Shown: positions 17,730 to 26,655, numbered from the stretch's first letter. The stretch is 64,000 nucleotides of DNA from Desulfosarcina ovata subsp. ovata (GCF_009689005.1 NZ_AP021879.1:1984001-2048000), one strand, 5' to 3'. Program-made: numbers and translations. Notes: generated by a model from the sequence alone, not told the origin.

Positions 17730-18533
17730 ATGACTGAAAAAATCGGTTTAATCGCCGGAAACGGCCAGTTTCCGATCCTGTTTTCCCGAATTGCCGGCCA
17801 GAACGGGTTCGTGCTGTTCACGGCCGCCTACGTCAACGAAGCAGACCCCGAACTGGCCCAATTATCTGAAGCAATCGAGTGGCTGCATCTGGGGCAGGTC
17901 AAGCGGCTGATCCGCTTTTTCAAGCAGAATGGCGTCACCCGGGCGGTCATGCTGGGCGGCGTCCGGAAAACACGTCTGTTCTCCGATGTCAAGCCGGATA
18001 TGAAGGCCATATCGATCATTGCCGGCATGCGCCATACGCATGATGATGCCATTATGCGGGCCTTTGCCGACTGCCTTGAGAAGGAGGGCATCAAAATCGA
18101 AGCCTCGACCTTTCTGTTGCCCGAACTGCTGGCCACAGAAGGCGTATGGACCCGGCGCAAGCCATCCCGGTCCGAAAAAAAGGACATTGAACTGGGGTTT
18201 TCGGTTGCCCGTGAGATCGGCCGCCTGGATATCGGCCAGAGCGTTGTCGTGGGCGGCGGGTCCATTCTGGCGGTCGAAGCCATTGATGGCACGGATGCCA
18301 CCATCGCGCGCGGCGGACAACTGGGCCGGGGTCAGGCCGTGCTGGTCAAAGTGTGCAAACCCAATCAGGATTTTCGTTTTGACGTTCCCTCGGTTGGCAT
18401 CCGAACCATCGAAACGATGGTTCAGGCCAATGTTCGCGTCCTTGCCATCGAAGCCGGAAAAACCGTTGTTTTCGATCGCACGGAAATGGTCAGGATCGCC
18501 GATGAAAATCAAATTGCCATCATCTGTGAATAA
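17730..18533 (+). CDS. lpxI: UDP-2,3-diacylglucosamine diphosphatase LpxI
   Basis: Hydrolyses UDP-2,3-diacylglucosamine to lipid X, replacing LpxH. The 267-residue protein matches the LpxI family throughout: N-terminal IGLIAGNGQFPILF, central MRHTHDDAIMRAFADCLE, and the C-terminal block GIRTIETMVQANVRVLAIEAG (shown in part: TIETMVQANVRVLAIEAG). The ATG at 17730 gives the normal N-terminus; a TTG 30 bases upstream is less likely. No strong ribosome binding site is visible for either. No LpxH homologue is in the window, consistent with LpxI being the working enzyme. Confidence 0.94.
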   Translation: MTEKIGLIAGNGQFPILFSRIAGQNGFVLFTAAYVNEADPELAQLSEAIEWLHLGQVKRLIRFFKQNGVTRAVMLGGVRKTRLFSDVKPDMKAISIIAGMRHTHDDAIMRAFADCLEKEGIKIEASTFLLPELLATEGVWTRRKPSRSEKKDIELGFSVAREIGRLDIGQSVVVGGGSILAVEAIDGTDATIARGGQLGRGQAVLVKVCKPNQDFRFDVPSVGIRTIETMVQANVRVLAIEAGKTVVFDRTEMVRIADENQIAIICE

Positions 18534-18557
18534 AATCAGAAAGTCTTGTACGAGCCA

Positions 18558-19526
18558 ATGGAACCGGTAAACACAAAATTGCGAATCGGAGTGGTGGGAG
18601 TCGGCTACCTGGGGAAATTCCACGCCCAAAAGTATCATCATATGCCGGATGTGGACCTGGTGGGGGTCGCCGATACCGATGGGATTCAAGGCCGCAAAGT
18701 GGCGGATGACAACCGCACCACGTTTTATCCGGATCACCAGTCCCTTTTCGGAAAAGTCGATGCCGTCAGTATCGCCGCCCCCACGCCGGCCCACTTTTCC
18801 ATCGCCCGGGATTTCCTCAACCAGGGGGTGGATGTCCTGATTGAGAAACCCATTACCAGCCTTATCGAAGATGCCGATGAATTGATCCGTATGGCCAGGA
18901 ACAAAAACCTGATTATCCAGGTCGGGCACCTGGAACGGTTTAATCCGGCAGTGGTCGCCTTGGAAGGCAGAATCATCCAACCCCGCTTTATCGAATCCCA
19001 CCGGCTCAGCATTTTTCAGGGGCGCTGCACCGATGTCAGCGTGGTGCTGGATCTGATGATCCACGATATCGACCTGATTCTGAGTCTGGTCAAATCCGAG
19101 GTCAAGGCGGTCAACGCCGCCGGGATTTCAGTCATATCGGGTAATATCGACATTGCCAACGCCCGGCTGGAATTCGTCAACGGTGCCGTCGCCAATGTGA
19201 CCGCCAGTCGCATTTCAGCAAAAAATGAACGAAAATTCAGACTGTTTCAAAAAGAGGCCTATATATCCATCGATTTTGCCAACCATCAGATCACCTATGT
19301 CCATCCTGACCCGGATCAGTCCGACGGCATTATCCCGGGAATGGCCATCGAGGCCATGAATTTCGACAAAGGTGATGCTCTGGATGATGAGTTGAAGGCT
19401 TTCGTACAGGCGGTTCGAAGCCGGCATCAACCACCCGTGACCGGCCAGATGGGACGTGATGCGCTGAATATCGCGCTGTCGATTATGAATCAGATTCAGG
19501 AAACCAGCCAGCACATTGCGTGTTGA
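18558..19526 (+). CDS. Gfo/Idh/MocA family oxidoreductase in lipid A operon
   Basis: A 322-residue NAD(P)-dependent sugar dehydrogenase fold: Rossmann GVVGVGYLGKFHAQ, the family EKPIT motif (catalytic Lys), GHLERFNPAV and the HDIDLIL motif (catalytic His/Asp). It is sandwiched between lpxI and lpxB, so the likely substrate is a nucleotide-sugar or lipid A precursor. GnnA, the UDP-GlcNAc 3-dehydrogenase that leads to 2,3-diamino lipid A in some bacteria, belongs to this family, but the partner transaminase GnnB is not in this cluster. The ATG at 18558 is chosen over a TTG 12 bases earlier. Confidence 0.88.
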   Translation: MEPVNTKLRIGVVGVGYLGKFHAQKYHHMPDVDLVGVADTDGIQGRKVADDNRTTFYPDHQSLFGKVDAVSIAAPTPAHFSIARDFLNQGVDVLIEKPITSLIEDADELIRMARNKNLIIQVGHLERFNPAVVALEGRIIQPRFIESHRLSIFQGRCTDVSVVLDLMIHDIDLILSLVKSEVKAVNAAGISVISGNIDIANARLEFVNGAVANVTASRISAKNERKFRLFQKEAYISIDFANHQITYVHPDPDQSDGIIPGMAIEAMNFDKGDALDDELKAFVQAVRSRHQPPVTGQMGRDALNIALSIMNQIQETSQHIAC

Positions 19527-19545
19527 GGCGGACCATTTCAATCAA

Positions 19546-20697
19546 ATGCCTTCAAAACGGATGATGATCATCGCCGGAGAAGCCTCCGGAGATATGCACG
19601 GTGCCAAACTGGCCCAATCGTTAAAGCAATTGGGCGGTGACCTGTTTCTATTCGGTATCGGCGGCAATGCCATGCGTGCCGAAGGGGTTGACCTGCTCGT
19701 CGATGCCCGGGACCTTGCGGTGGTGGGCATCACGGAAGTGCTGGGCAAACTGCCCACGATCCGTCGTGCTTTGGGGATTGTCCGCAAAGCACTTGTGCGC
19801 ATCCGCCCCCAACTGTTGATTCTAATCGATTTTCCCGATTTTAATTTTCGGGTTGCCGCCATGGCAAAACGGATAGGCATACCGGTCCTCTATTACATCA
19901 GCCCCCAAATTTGGGCTTGGCGCCAGGGACGGGTCAAAACCATCAAACGGCTGGTCGATCACATGGCGGTGATCCTTCCGTTTGAGGCTCCCTTCTACCG
20001 CAAACATGACGTCCCCGTCACTTTTGTCGGCCACCCGCTTTTGGATCGCATCCAACCCAAGTCAACCGTGGACTCGAAATCGTCCATGGCAAAGGCACCG
20101 ACTATCGGTCTGCTTCCGGGATCCCGGGGAAAAGAGGTATCGACCCTGCTACCAGCGATGCTGCAGGCCGCCGGAATCATTCGGAAGACCTTTCCATCGG
20201 CCCGTTTTATGGTTTCCTGCGCCGATTCTATCGACGCCGACCGCGTTTTTGGTCTGGTCCGCGAGCAGCCCATGCTTGCCGATGTCGATATTGTCAACGG
20301 ACCGGTGAGTGAGATGTTCCAAAAGAGTCATCTGCTCGTGGCGGCTTCGGGAACCGTCACCCTTGAGGCGGCGCTTCACGGGATCCCGCTGGTGATCGTG
20401 TACAAGGTCTCACCGCTGAGCTACTGGTTGGGGAAACGGCTTATCAAAATCAAACACATCGGCATCGTCAATCTCATTATCCAAAAGGGATTGCTTCCCG
20501 AATTGATCCAAGGTGATGCTTCGCCGCATAAAATTGCCGCCACCGTTGTCGGTCTGCTGAAGGACCAACGGCAGTTCAACCAAATTAGAAGCGAACTGTT
20601 GCGGGTGAAAAATCTTCTTGGGGGGGCCGGTGCTTCAAATCGTGTCGCCCGGCTTGCCTTCGACCTGATCCGGGCAAAATCATCCAACGATGAATAA
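19546..20697 (+). CDS. lpxB: Lipid A disaccharide synthase
   Basis: GT19 glycosyltransferase that joins lipid X and UDP-diacylglucosamine. The 383 residues (E. coli 382) include the N-terminal IAGEASGDMHG, the segment IDFPDFNFRVA, YYISPQIWAWRQGR, and GLLPGSRGKEVSTLLP, then the donor-binding ASGTVTLEAAL. The start is the ATG at 19546; an upstream TTG and an ATG five codons later are alternatives, and no clear binding site decides between them. It is the last gene of the envelope cluster, ending exactly at a strong terminator. Confidence 0.95.
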   Translation: MPSKRMMIIAGEASGDMHGAKLAQSLKQLGGDLFLFGIGGNAMRAEGVDLLVDARDLAVVGITEVLGKLPTIRRALGIVRKALVRIRPQLLILIDFPDFNFRVAAMAKRIGIPVLYYISPQIWAWRQGRVKTIKRLVDHMAVILPFEAPFYRKHDVPVTFVGHPLLDRIQPKSTVDSKSSMAKAPTIGLLPGSRGKEVSTLLPAMLQAAGIIRKTFPSARFMVSCADSIDADRVFGLVREQPMLADVDIVNGPVSEMFQKSHLLVAASGTVTLEAALHGIPLVIVYKVSPLSYWLGKRLIKIKHIGIVNLIIQKGLLPELIQGDASPHKIAATVVGLLKDQRQFNQIRSELLRVKNLLGGAGASNRVARLAFDLIRAKSSNDE

Positions 20698-20734
20698 CAG
20701 ACGACCCGGGTGGCTTTTCACCCGGGTCGTCTGT
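20697..20734. terminator. Bidirectional terminator after lpxB
   Basis: ACAGACGACCCGGGTG and CACCCGGGTCGTCTGT form a perfect 16-bp stem around a six-base loop. It starts at the last base of lpxB and lies 26 bp from the stop codon of the convergent minus-strand surface protein gene, so it can serve both. The flanking T-tract is weak, but the stem is very stable. Confidence 0.9.
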
Positions 20735-20759
20735 CTTTCGGTGTTATTGTGAAGAAGGG

Positions 20760-23033
20760 TTAACGCGTTCCGTCCACCCTTCCCTTTTTGTTGATGCGAC
20801 ATACAGCTGCACTGAGGGAACCCGCTGCCATCAGCAACAGAATTGCTGTCAAGGCCACACTGGATGTTGTGGCCAGTCCCAAATGCCCCATCCCCTCGGA
20901 TCCGGTGGAGATAAAACAACCGCCACCGCCTCCACCGCCACTGGAAGAGGACGAATCACTTGTGGATACCGAAGCGCTGTCCGTGGTGGCCGTGTCCACA
21001 GAAGAGATACCGGAGGGATCGACGATAATGCCGTTGGCGACGCCATCTTCGTCTCCGATGCCGCCATCGACCAGCGTCAAAGTTACACTTTTGCGGTTCT
21101 CTGCGAAAACGGAACGTTCGTAAATTTCCCACCCGGTATCGCTGTAGTATTTGTAAAGCTGTGAATCCTCTTCTACAGCGGTTGAGAAGTAGATGGTCAC
21201 CGTCGCTGCCGCGCCCACCTCGTCAAGATAGAGTTTGAAACCGATGAGGCCGAAACCCATGGCCACGCTCTGGTCAGAAACGGTGTCTGAAGAGATTGAT
21301 TTAACAGAAAAAAGGATAATATTGCTCGAAACCGCCTTAACCCCGACAACGGTTTGCCCCTCAACTGTGTTGACCAGCTTGATATCGTCTTCCAGGATAT
21401 CGTTGATTCCATTTTCATTGAGATCGACAATGGCACTGACCTCCTGATCGTCCGGGATACCGTTGGTATCCGTATCGTCCGAGCTTTCCACAGTGATGAA
21501 ACTCGAGACCTCCGACCAGTCCGACTCACCGCTGCGCGCGTCGACGAACCGTACCCGCCAGTAGTAAACGGTATCATAGTCGAGCACCATTTCCCCCACC
21601 TGATAGGCAGTCAACTGGGTTGTTGTGGTCTCATCCAGAACCATCGCGGAAGAATCAGGGAAATCAACTTCCGTACTGATCTGCCATTGGGACTGATAAT
21701 GATCATCGCTGTCCGGATCGAAGTAAGCCCCCGAGACCAATACCGGGGTAAGATCGACAAACGCATCCGTGTAGACAGTCTCGATGACAGGGGCATCCGG
21801 TGCCGTATTGGTGGGTGAGGCAACGGGATCGGTCTGGGCTTCGTATTCGTCCAGATTGCTCACGCCATCCCCGTCCGCATCCAGTCCGGCGTCATCCGTG
21901 TATGGATCCAGGCCGTATTCCGATTCCCACTGGTCGGACATCCCATCATTATCGTCGTCACTGTCTTCATTATCACCAACGCCGTCACTGTCATTATCCG
22001 CCCACTCCGTCGGATCTTCGGGAAACGCGTCCAGAACGTCGGGGACATTGTCGCCATCCACATCGGTGCTGTCGGATTTAAGGACATTGACCGTGGTTGT
22101 GGCAACAGACGTGTTGCCGTCGTTGTCGGTTACCGTCAAGCTGAAGGTCAAGGTTTCTCCGTCAGCATCGACGACTGGTGCCGTGAAGGTGGCTTGCGCC
22201 TGCGAGCTGTTGCTGACGGTGATGCTGGTTCCACCGGTCTGCGCCCACAGGTAGCTGACGATCGATCCGTCGCTGTCACTGGAAGCGGTCCCGTCCAGCG
22301 TTACCGCATCGCCTTCGTAAACCGTCTGGGAATCACCGGCAGAGGCGCTGGGGGACTGATTGACGCCTATTTCGGCAGGTGTGTCGGAAGCTTCTTCGGA
22401 ATCCGCGTCGGTACTGTCGGATTTAAGGACATTGACCGTGGTTGTCGCAACAGACGTGTTGCCGTCGTCGTCGGTTACCGTCAGGCTGAAGGTCAAGGTT
22501 TCTCCGTCAGCATCGACGACTGGCGCCGTGAAGGTGGCTAGCGCCTGCGAGCTGTTGCTGATGGTGATGCTGGTTCCACCGGTCTGTTCCCACAAATAGC
22601 TGACGATCGATCCGTCGCTGTCACTGGAAGCGGTCCCGTCCAGCGCTACCGCATCGTCTTCGTAAACCGTCTGGGAATCACCGGCAGAGGCGCTGGGGGA
22701 CTGATTGAGGCCTGTTGCCGCAGGTGTGTAGGAAACTTCTTCGGAATCCGCACTTTCGAGCGTTCCCTCAAAGGCACGAACGACAAAGTAATACGTGATC
22801 CCTTCGACGAGCCCGGCCAGGGTACAGGTGGTCTCGTCACCTTCCCAGAGGGGGTACTGATAATCATAGCTCTGCCCTTCTTCACGTGCAAAAACCCGAT
22901 AGCCTTCAGGCTCCGGGTCATTGGCGTCCCACGCCAGGGTGACGTTGGCACTGTGTGCGACCGTAACCAAGCAAAATAGTGCCGTGAGGCCAGTGAAACA
23001 GATTTTCAGAAAGGATTGTTGTTTGGATTTCAT
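20760..23033 (-). CDS. Secreted multidomain surface protein (choice-of-anchor U type)
   Basis: Exported protein of 757 residues. In order: signal peptide (to about 28), fibronectin III domain (to about 108), two near-identical 115-residue PKD/cadherin-like repeats, an acidic Ca-binding region with DxDxDG motifs (DVDGDNVPD, DNDSDGVGD, DADGDGVS), another FnIII-like domain, and a segment like the choice-of-anchor U domain (YYSDTGWEIYE, GGIGDEDGVANGIIVDPSG). The end is Ser-rich, then GGGGGGGC, a membrane helix and a basic tail, which looks like a processed sorting signal. A GEMM-I riboswitch precedes it, so it is likely a c-di-GMP-controlled adhesin or matrix protein. Binding partner unknown. Confidence 0.85.
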   Translation of the reverse strand: MKSKQQSFLKICFTGLTALFCLVTVAHSANVTLAWDANDPEPEGYRVFAREEGQSYDYQYPLWEGDETTCTLAGLVEGITYYFVVRAFEGTLESADSEEVSYTPAATGLNQSPSASAGDSQTVYEDDAVALDGTASSDSDGSIVSYLWEQTGGTSITISNSSQALATFTAPVVDADGETLTFSLTVTDDDGNTSVATTTVNVLKSDSTDADSEEASDTPAEIGVNQSPSASAGDSQTVYEGDAVTLDGTASSDSDGSIVSYLWAQTGGTSITVSNSSQAQATFTAPVVDADGETLTFSLTVTDNDGNTSVATTTVNVLKSDSTDVDGDNVPDVLDAFPEDPTEWADNDSDGVGDNEDSDDDNDGMSDQWESEYGLDPYTDDAGLDADGDGVSNLDEYEAQTDPVASPTNTAPDAPVIETVYTDAFVDLTPVLVSGAYFDPDSDDHYQSQWQISTEVDFPDSSAMVLDETTTTQLTAYQVGEMVLDYDTVYYWRVRFVDARSGESDWSEVSSFITVESSDDTDTNGIPDDQEVSAIVDLNENGINDILEDDIKLVNTVEGQTVVGVKAVSSNIILFSVKSISSDTVSDQSVAMGFGLIGFKLYLDEVGAAATVTIYFSTAVEEDSQLYKYYSDTGWEIYERSVFAENRKSVTLTLVDGGIGDEDGVANGIIVDPSGISSVDTATTDSASVSTSDSSSSSGGGGGGGCFISTGSEGMGHLGLATTSSVALTAILLLMAAGSLSAAVCRINKKGRVDGTR
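22067..22703 (-). repeat. Tandem 345-bp repeat inside the surface protein gene
   Basis: Two adjacent copies offset by exactly 345 bp (115 codons) encode the paired PKD-like domains. They differ at only a few positions, for example WEQTGG versus WAQTGG and DDDGN versus DNDGN. Such near-identity indicates recent duplication or ongoing gene conversion, and copy number could vary between strains. Confidence 0.85.
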
Positions 23034-23037
23034 CTCG

Positions 23038-23089
23038 GCATCTCTCCATTTTTTTCGGCCGTGCGATCAACAGCGGTTTAGAGAGATGC
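23038..23089 (-). promoter_or_regulatory. Possible RBS-sequestering stem
   Basis: In the leader of the surface protein gene, GCATCTCTC (23089-23081 in transcript order) is a perfect 9-base complement of GAGAGATGC (23046-23038). The second arm contains the purine-rich GGAGAG that would act as ribosome binding site about eight bases before the ATG. Lying directly after the riboswitch aptamer, this stem is a natural expression platform for translational control. Whether ligand binding closes or opens it cannot be told from sequence. Confidence 0.6.
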
Positions 23090-23091
23090 TG

Positions 23092-23187
23092 TGTTCGCTC
23101 GGCAGCCCTGCCGCCATACCCGGAATCCCGGGTTCAGGCCGTTGGCTTTGCGTCGCATCCTTTCGGATGTTTTGCCTTTTTCGAGCA
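23092..23187 (-). ncRNA. Cyclic di-GMP-I (GEMM-I) riboswitch
   Basis: Read on the minus strand, the region has every conserved element of the GEMM-I aptamer in order: GGCAAA, a P2 hairpin CATCC-GAAA-GGATG with the GAAA tetraloop, GACGCAAAGCC, a GGCC-anchored P3 arm with the CCCGG/CCGGG tip, and the receptor side GGCGGCAGGGCTGCC. Outer bases GCTCG and CGAGC close P1. The base matching Vc2 G20 (first G of GGCAAA) is G, as in c-di-GMP sensors, not the A found in cyclic AMP-GMP variants. It lies about 60 bp before the surface protein start. Confidence 0.9.
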
Positions 23188-23399
23188 ATCGGTTTGCAAA
23201 GAACACTGCGAAAAATTATGCAGTTTTCACACCATAAGATTACTTATTAAATAAAAAAAATTAAATCTTTACCCACTCACAGCTGAAAAGGCGGTTAACG
23301 AAGAAAAAAAGAGGGGGTAAATAGAGCCGGTGAAGGGGCGTGCCCAAAATTAGACAAGCACGCCACGATGGCAGTATCCTTATGTATACGGTGAGAATG
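23188..23399. other. Promoter region of the riboswitch transcript
   Basis: This 212-bp gap between the riboswitch and the end of the PilS-like kinase gene holds no gene. It must include the riboswitch promoter unless transcription continues from pilC. An AT-rich tract at about 23220-23275 is the likeliest promoter area; a GGCACG-N4-TTCA sequence on the minus strand is reminiscent of a sigma-54 site but lacks the TTGC half, so it is not called. Confidence 0.4.
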
Positions 23400-24686
23400 T
23401 CATGTTTTATGCCAAGCCGACTTAAAGTAGAGGCTGAACATGCTGCCGACGCCCGGTTTGCTCTTCACATCCACACGGCAGTCATAGGTTTCCAGAATTC
23501 GGTAAACAATGGAAAGGCCGAGACCGGTACCATTGGGTTTGGTGGTGTAGAAGGGATTGAAAATCGACTGGAGCGTCTTTTCATCCATTCCACATCCATT
23601 ATCGACAATTTCAACCAGAATCCGTTCGTTCTTCATTTTCTGAACGGTGACAACAATTCGTCCGCTTCTCTCCTCTATGGATTCGGCGGCATTCAAGAGT
23701 AGATTCCAGATGATCTGGTGAAGCTGGAGGGGATCAATTTCGATGCTGGCCTCGGAAACAATATTCAGTTCCAAAGCAATGCGTTGATCCACGGAATTGT
23801 TTTTTTCAAATAAAGTCACAATTTCGCCAAGCGCCTGTCCCAGATTTACAGTCCGGGTATTGCCGGCGGAGGGTCTGGCAAAAGTCAGGAAATTATTGAC
23901 AAGGCTGCTCAACCGATCCGTTTCCCGCAGAACGATCTGCATCAGGCGCATATTATCTTTGTCTGCCTCGAGTTCGTTTTTCAGAATCTGGATGGCGCCC
24001 GATAATGAAGCCAGTGGATTCTTGATTTCATGGGCCAGTCCGGCAGCCATCTCCCCGATTTGCGCAAGGTTTTGAACCCGATTGAGGTGAGCCTCCATGG
24101 CGACCAGTTCCGCTTTGGAACGTCGTTCCTGGTCTGACAGGTAACCACTTAAAAAAGCGACAGAAAAACATGCGGCCACCATGACGATACACTTCTGGAT
24201 GACTTGAAGTCCGGTTATGGTCACGTTTCCCAGACCGGCACCGGGTCCGAAAGGATTAATTGTCCCCTTAAATTCCAGGATCAGCAATACGGCAAACAGC
24301 ACATTGCAAAAGCCGGCGATAAAAAAAGTTCCCCGATTAAAGACAAACACACTGGAATAGATCACGATCAGCAGATATAAAAAAATAAAAACACTATCCG
24401 ATCCGCCGGTAACAAATATGATCAATGTTATGCAAAACGCATCAAGACCAATCTGGACGCAGGCGAAATGGCGCTGATGGTACTGAAGAACCGGTGAAAC
24501 AATGGCATAGATGGCCGACAGGAGAAGGATCACCCCGGAGACCCCATAGAGCAACACAATGGGCATGGCCGTCAGACTCAACCGGTTGGCCAACTGGTAG
24601 GTAACGGTTGATCCCATCAGCATCAGCGAAAAAAGGAACCGTAATGACATCAACCAATTTAATTTACGGTTGAGGGTCTCCTTCAC
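23400..24686 (-). CDS. Membrane sensor histidine kinase, PilS/NtrB-like
   Basis: A 428-residue kinase with about six N-terminal membrane helices (to about residue 180), a short linker, the HisKA H-box LAHEIKNPLASLSGAIQ (phosphorylated His), and a HATPase domain with N-box NLLLNAAESIEE, G1 VDNGCGMDE, and G2 KPNGTGLGLSIVYRI. The multi-helix sensor plus NtrB-like kinase core is the PilS layout. It overlaps pilC by four bases (ATGA), which supports a link to type IV pili. Unusually, no PilR-like response regulator follows: the next gene is the riboswitch-preceded surface protein. Its partner must be encoded elsewhere. Confidence 0.9.
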   Translation of the reverse strand: MKETLNRKLNWLMSLRFLFSLMLMGSTVTYQLANRLSLTAMPIVLLYGVSGVILLLSAIYAIVSPVLQYHQRHFACVQIGLDAFCITLIIFVTGGSDSVFIFLYLLIVIYSSVFVFNRGTFFIAGFCNVLFAVLLILEFKGTINPFGPGAGLGNVTITGLQVIQKCIVMVAACFSVAFLSGYLSDQERRSKAELVAMEAHLNRVQNLAQIGEMAAGLAHEIKNPLASLSGAIQILKNELEADKDNMRLMQIVLRETDRLSSLVNNFLTFARPSAGNTRTVNLGQALGEIVTLFEKNNSVDQRIALELNIVSEASIEIDPLQLHQIIWNLLLNAAESIEERSGRIVVTVQKMKNERILVEIVDNGCGMDEKTLQSIFNPFYTTKPNGTGLGLSIVYRILETYDCRVDVKSKPGVGSMFSLYFKSAWHKT

Positions 24687-25888
24687 AAATTTCCGGCCAT
24701 TTTGAAAACGGGGAGGTACATGGAAATCACCAGGCCACCGATGACGACACCCAAAAAGACCAGCATGAACGGCTCGATCAGTGAAGTCAGGTTTTCCACC
24801 GCCTGATCGACTTCCTCTTCGTAAAAATCAGCAATTTTCTGCAGCATGGCGTCCAGCGCGCCGGTCGATTCACCAACGGAAATCATCTGACACACCATTG
24901 CCGGAAAAACACCGCTTTCAGCCAACGGATCGGCCATGGTCCGTCCTTCGGCGATACCGGTCCGGACCGTATAAATGGCCCGTTCAACCGTTTTGTTGCC
25001 AGCGGTTTTGGCGACGATATCCAGTGCCTCCAAAATGGCGACACCACTTGACAGCATGGTTCCCATGGTACGGGTAAATTTGGCAACCGCCACCTTGCGG
25101 ATGAGTATTCCGAACACCGGCAGCTTAAGTACGGTGGCATCGACAAGCCGCCGCCCTTTTTCGGTCCGGTAATATTTTTTGAAGGCCCAGATAAAAAGGA
25201 TCACGGCGATGATAATCCAATGAACCTTGGATTTGACAAAGTCGCTCATGGCAATAACGATCAGTGTGGGGCCGGGCAGGGTCCCGCCCATATCAGTGAA
25301 CATCTCCTGGAAAACGGGAATGACGAACACCAGAATGACGGCAACGACCAGAACGGCGATAAGAAGGGTCACGATGGGGTAGGTCATTGCGCCCTTGACC
25401 TGACCTTTCAATTTGGCCGCCTTTTCCATATAGGCCGACAATCGCCGCAAAATCGTGTCGAGGATACCACCGGCCTCACCCGCGGCGACCATATTCACGA
25501 ACAGGTCGTCGAACTGTTTGGGGTATTTTTTCAAGGCGTCCGCCAGGGTAGACCCGCTTTCCACCTGCTCTTTTATATTCTTGAGCATTTTTTTGAAGGT
25601 AACATTTTCCTGTTGGGCATGCAGGATATCCATGCATTGGATAATTGGCAGCCCCGCATCGATCATGGTGGAAAACTGCCGACAAAACAGGATCACATCC
25701 TTTTGGGTGACCTTGGGCTGAAGAAAAGCGACATTTTCAAAAAGATCTTTGGGTTTTTTCTTGATTTTGGTCGGTGTGATGCGAAGTCGATTGAGATTGG
25801 CGCGGACCACATCCTCACCGGAGGCTTCCATTTCGCCTTTCTGTACAATATTGTTCCTGTTTTTACCTTCCCACAGGTAAATCGGCAT
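24683..25888 (-). CDS. pilC: Type IV pilus inner membrane platform protein PilC
   Basis: Polytopic platform protein of the type IV pilus machine. The 401 residues hold two T2SF domains (about 65-190 and 270-390), each beginning with the family pattern FCRQFSTMIDAGLPI and FTRTMGTMLSSGVAI, and hydrophobic helices at about 170-200, 215-240 and the C-terminus. A strong GGGGGAG precedes the ATG. The usual neighbours pilB and pilT are not adjacent; instead it is coupled to a PilS-like kinase gene. PulF/GspF of type II secretion is the alternative, but the kinase neighbour favours a pilus role. Confidence 0.92.
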   Translation of the reverse strand: MPIYLWEGKNRNNIVQKGEMEASGEDVVRANLNRLRITPTKIKKKPKDLFENVAFLQPKVTQKDVILFCRQFSTMIDAGLPIIQCMDILHAQQENVTFKKMLKNIKEQVESGSTLADALKKYPKQFDDLFVNMVAAGEAGGILDTILRRLSAYMEKAAKLKGQVKGAMTYPIVTLLIAVLVVAVILVFVIPVFQEMFTDMGGTLPGPTLIVIAMSDFVKSKVHWIIIAVILFIWAFKKYYRTEKGRRLVDATVLKLPVFGILIRKVAVAKFTRTMGTMLSSGVAILEALDIVAKTAGNKTVERAIYTVRTGIAEGRTMADPLAESGVFPAMVCQMISVGESTGALDAMLQKIADFYEEEVDQAVENLTSLIEPFMLVFLGVVIGGLVISMYLPVFKMAGNL

Positions 25889-26655
25889 AACTCCCCCCTA
25901 TGTCCAGGTTTTCTCAATTGCCGTTGGGTTGGACTGGTTATGAATAAATGTCTCTAATAAACGCTGGCTATGAACGCTTATGCAACAATAGGTCCAATGC
26001 CTACACACGACCATCCCTGAAAAGTACCGACCCTTGGGAGCCATTCGGTAATTGAATCCGGATAACTTGCCTGCATCGTTGTTTCAGCCTGGGCGGGCAC
26101 CCTTTTGACAATTTCGACCCCTTTGGAAAAATCTGAAATATTTTTAGATTGATCGGATCAAGATGACTGTTTATTGTTTACCCACTTCACCCGGAACAAG
26201 GCTGTCTGAAAGGCGATTTTATCCAAGTGCATGAATGATCGACGCTCAATCTTTTCGATTTCACATAAATCGAGTTACCCTCCGGAACTGTTCAGCGAGT
26301 TTGAATTGTTGGGTTGAGAAATTGTATGAAGTCAATGGTCTTCTCATTCAAGGCAGGTGTCACGGCACCCATGTTGGTGGAACAAGCTGATTTTTTGCTA
26401 CCACAAACTGCCTGAAACAACAATAACTTTATTAATATCGGGGTATTGGTGCAGTTTATAGCAAGCCCCCCCATCCTGATGGCATGGTGAGATCAACTTG
26501 CGTAAACATTCCCAAACGCGTAATATCCAATTATTTTTATCCCGTTTACCGGACGCGAAACCAAACGCTTGGATCGCCCGTCAACGGACGGCTTGCAATC
26601 CAATCGCCCTATTGACAATCGACCCCTGATCCGACAGGCAGAAAACGGTATCCCC
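25889..26655. other. Divergent intergenic region, no gene recognised
   Basis: About 770 bp separate pilC (minus) from the DHH-CBS-PAP gene (plus). Base composition is AT-richer than the flanks. The only reading frames are short and lack ribosome binding sites, so none is called. It should contain the promoters of both directions. No tRNA, riboswitch or terminator could be recognised here. Confidence 0.5.

Noticed and set aside
23088..23187. Riboswitch being of the cyclic AMP-GMP (GEMM-Ib) subtype common in Geobacter.
   Set aside because: The position aligned with Vc2 G20 is the first G of GGCAAA and is G here; the cyclic AMP-GMP variants have A.
26292..26474. A 60-codon minus-strand frame in the pilC upstream region.
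   Set aside because: No ribosome binding site, no family resemblance, and its composition matches surrounding noncoding DNA.
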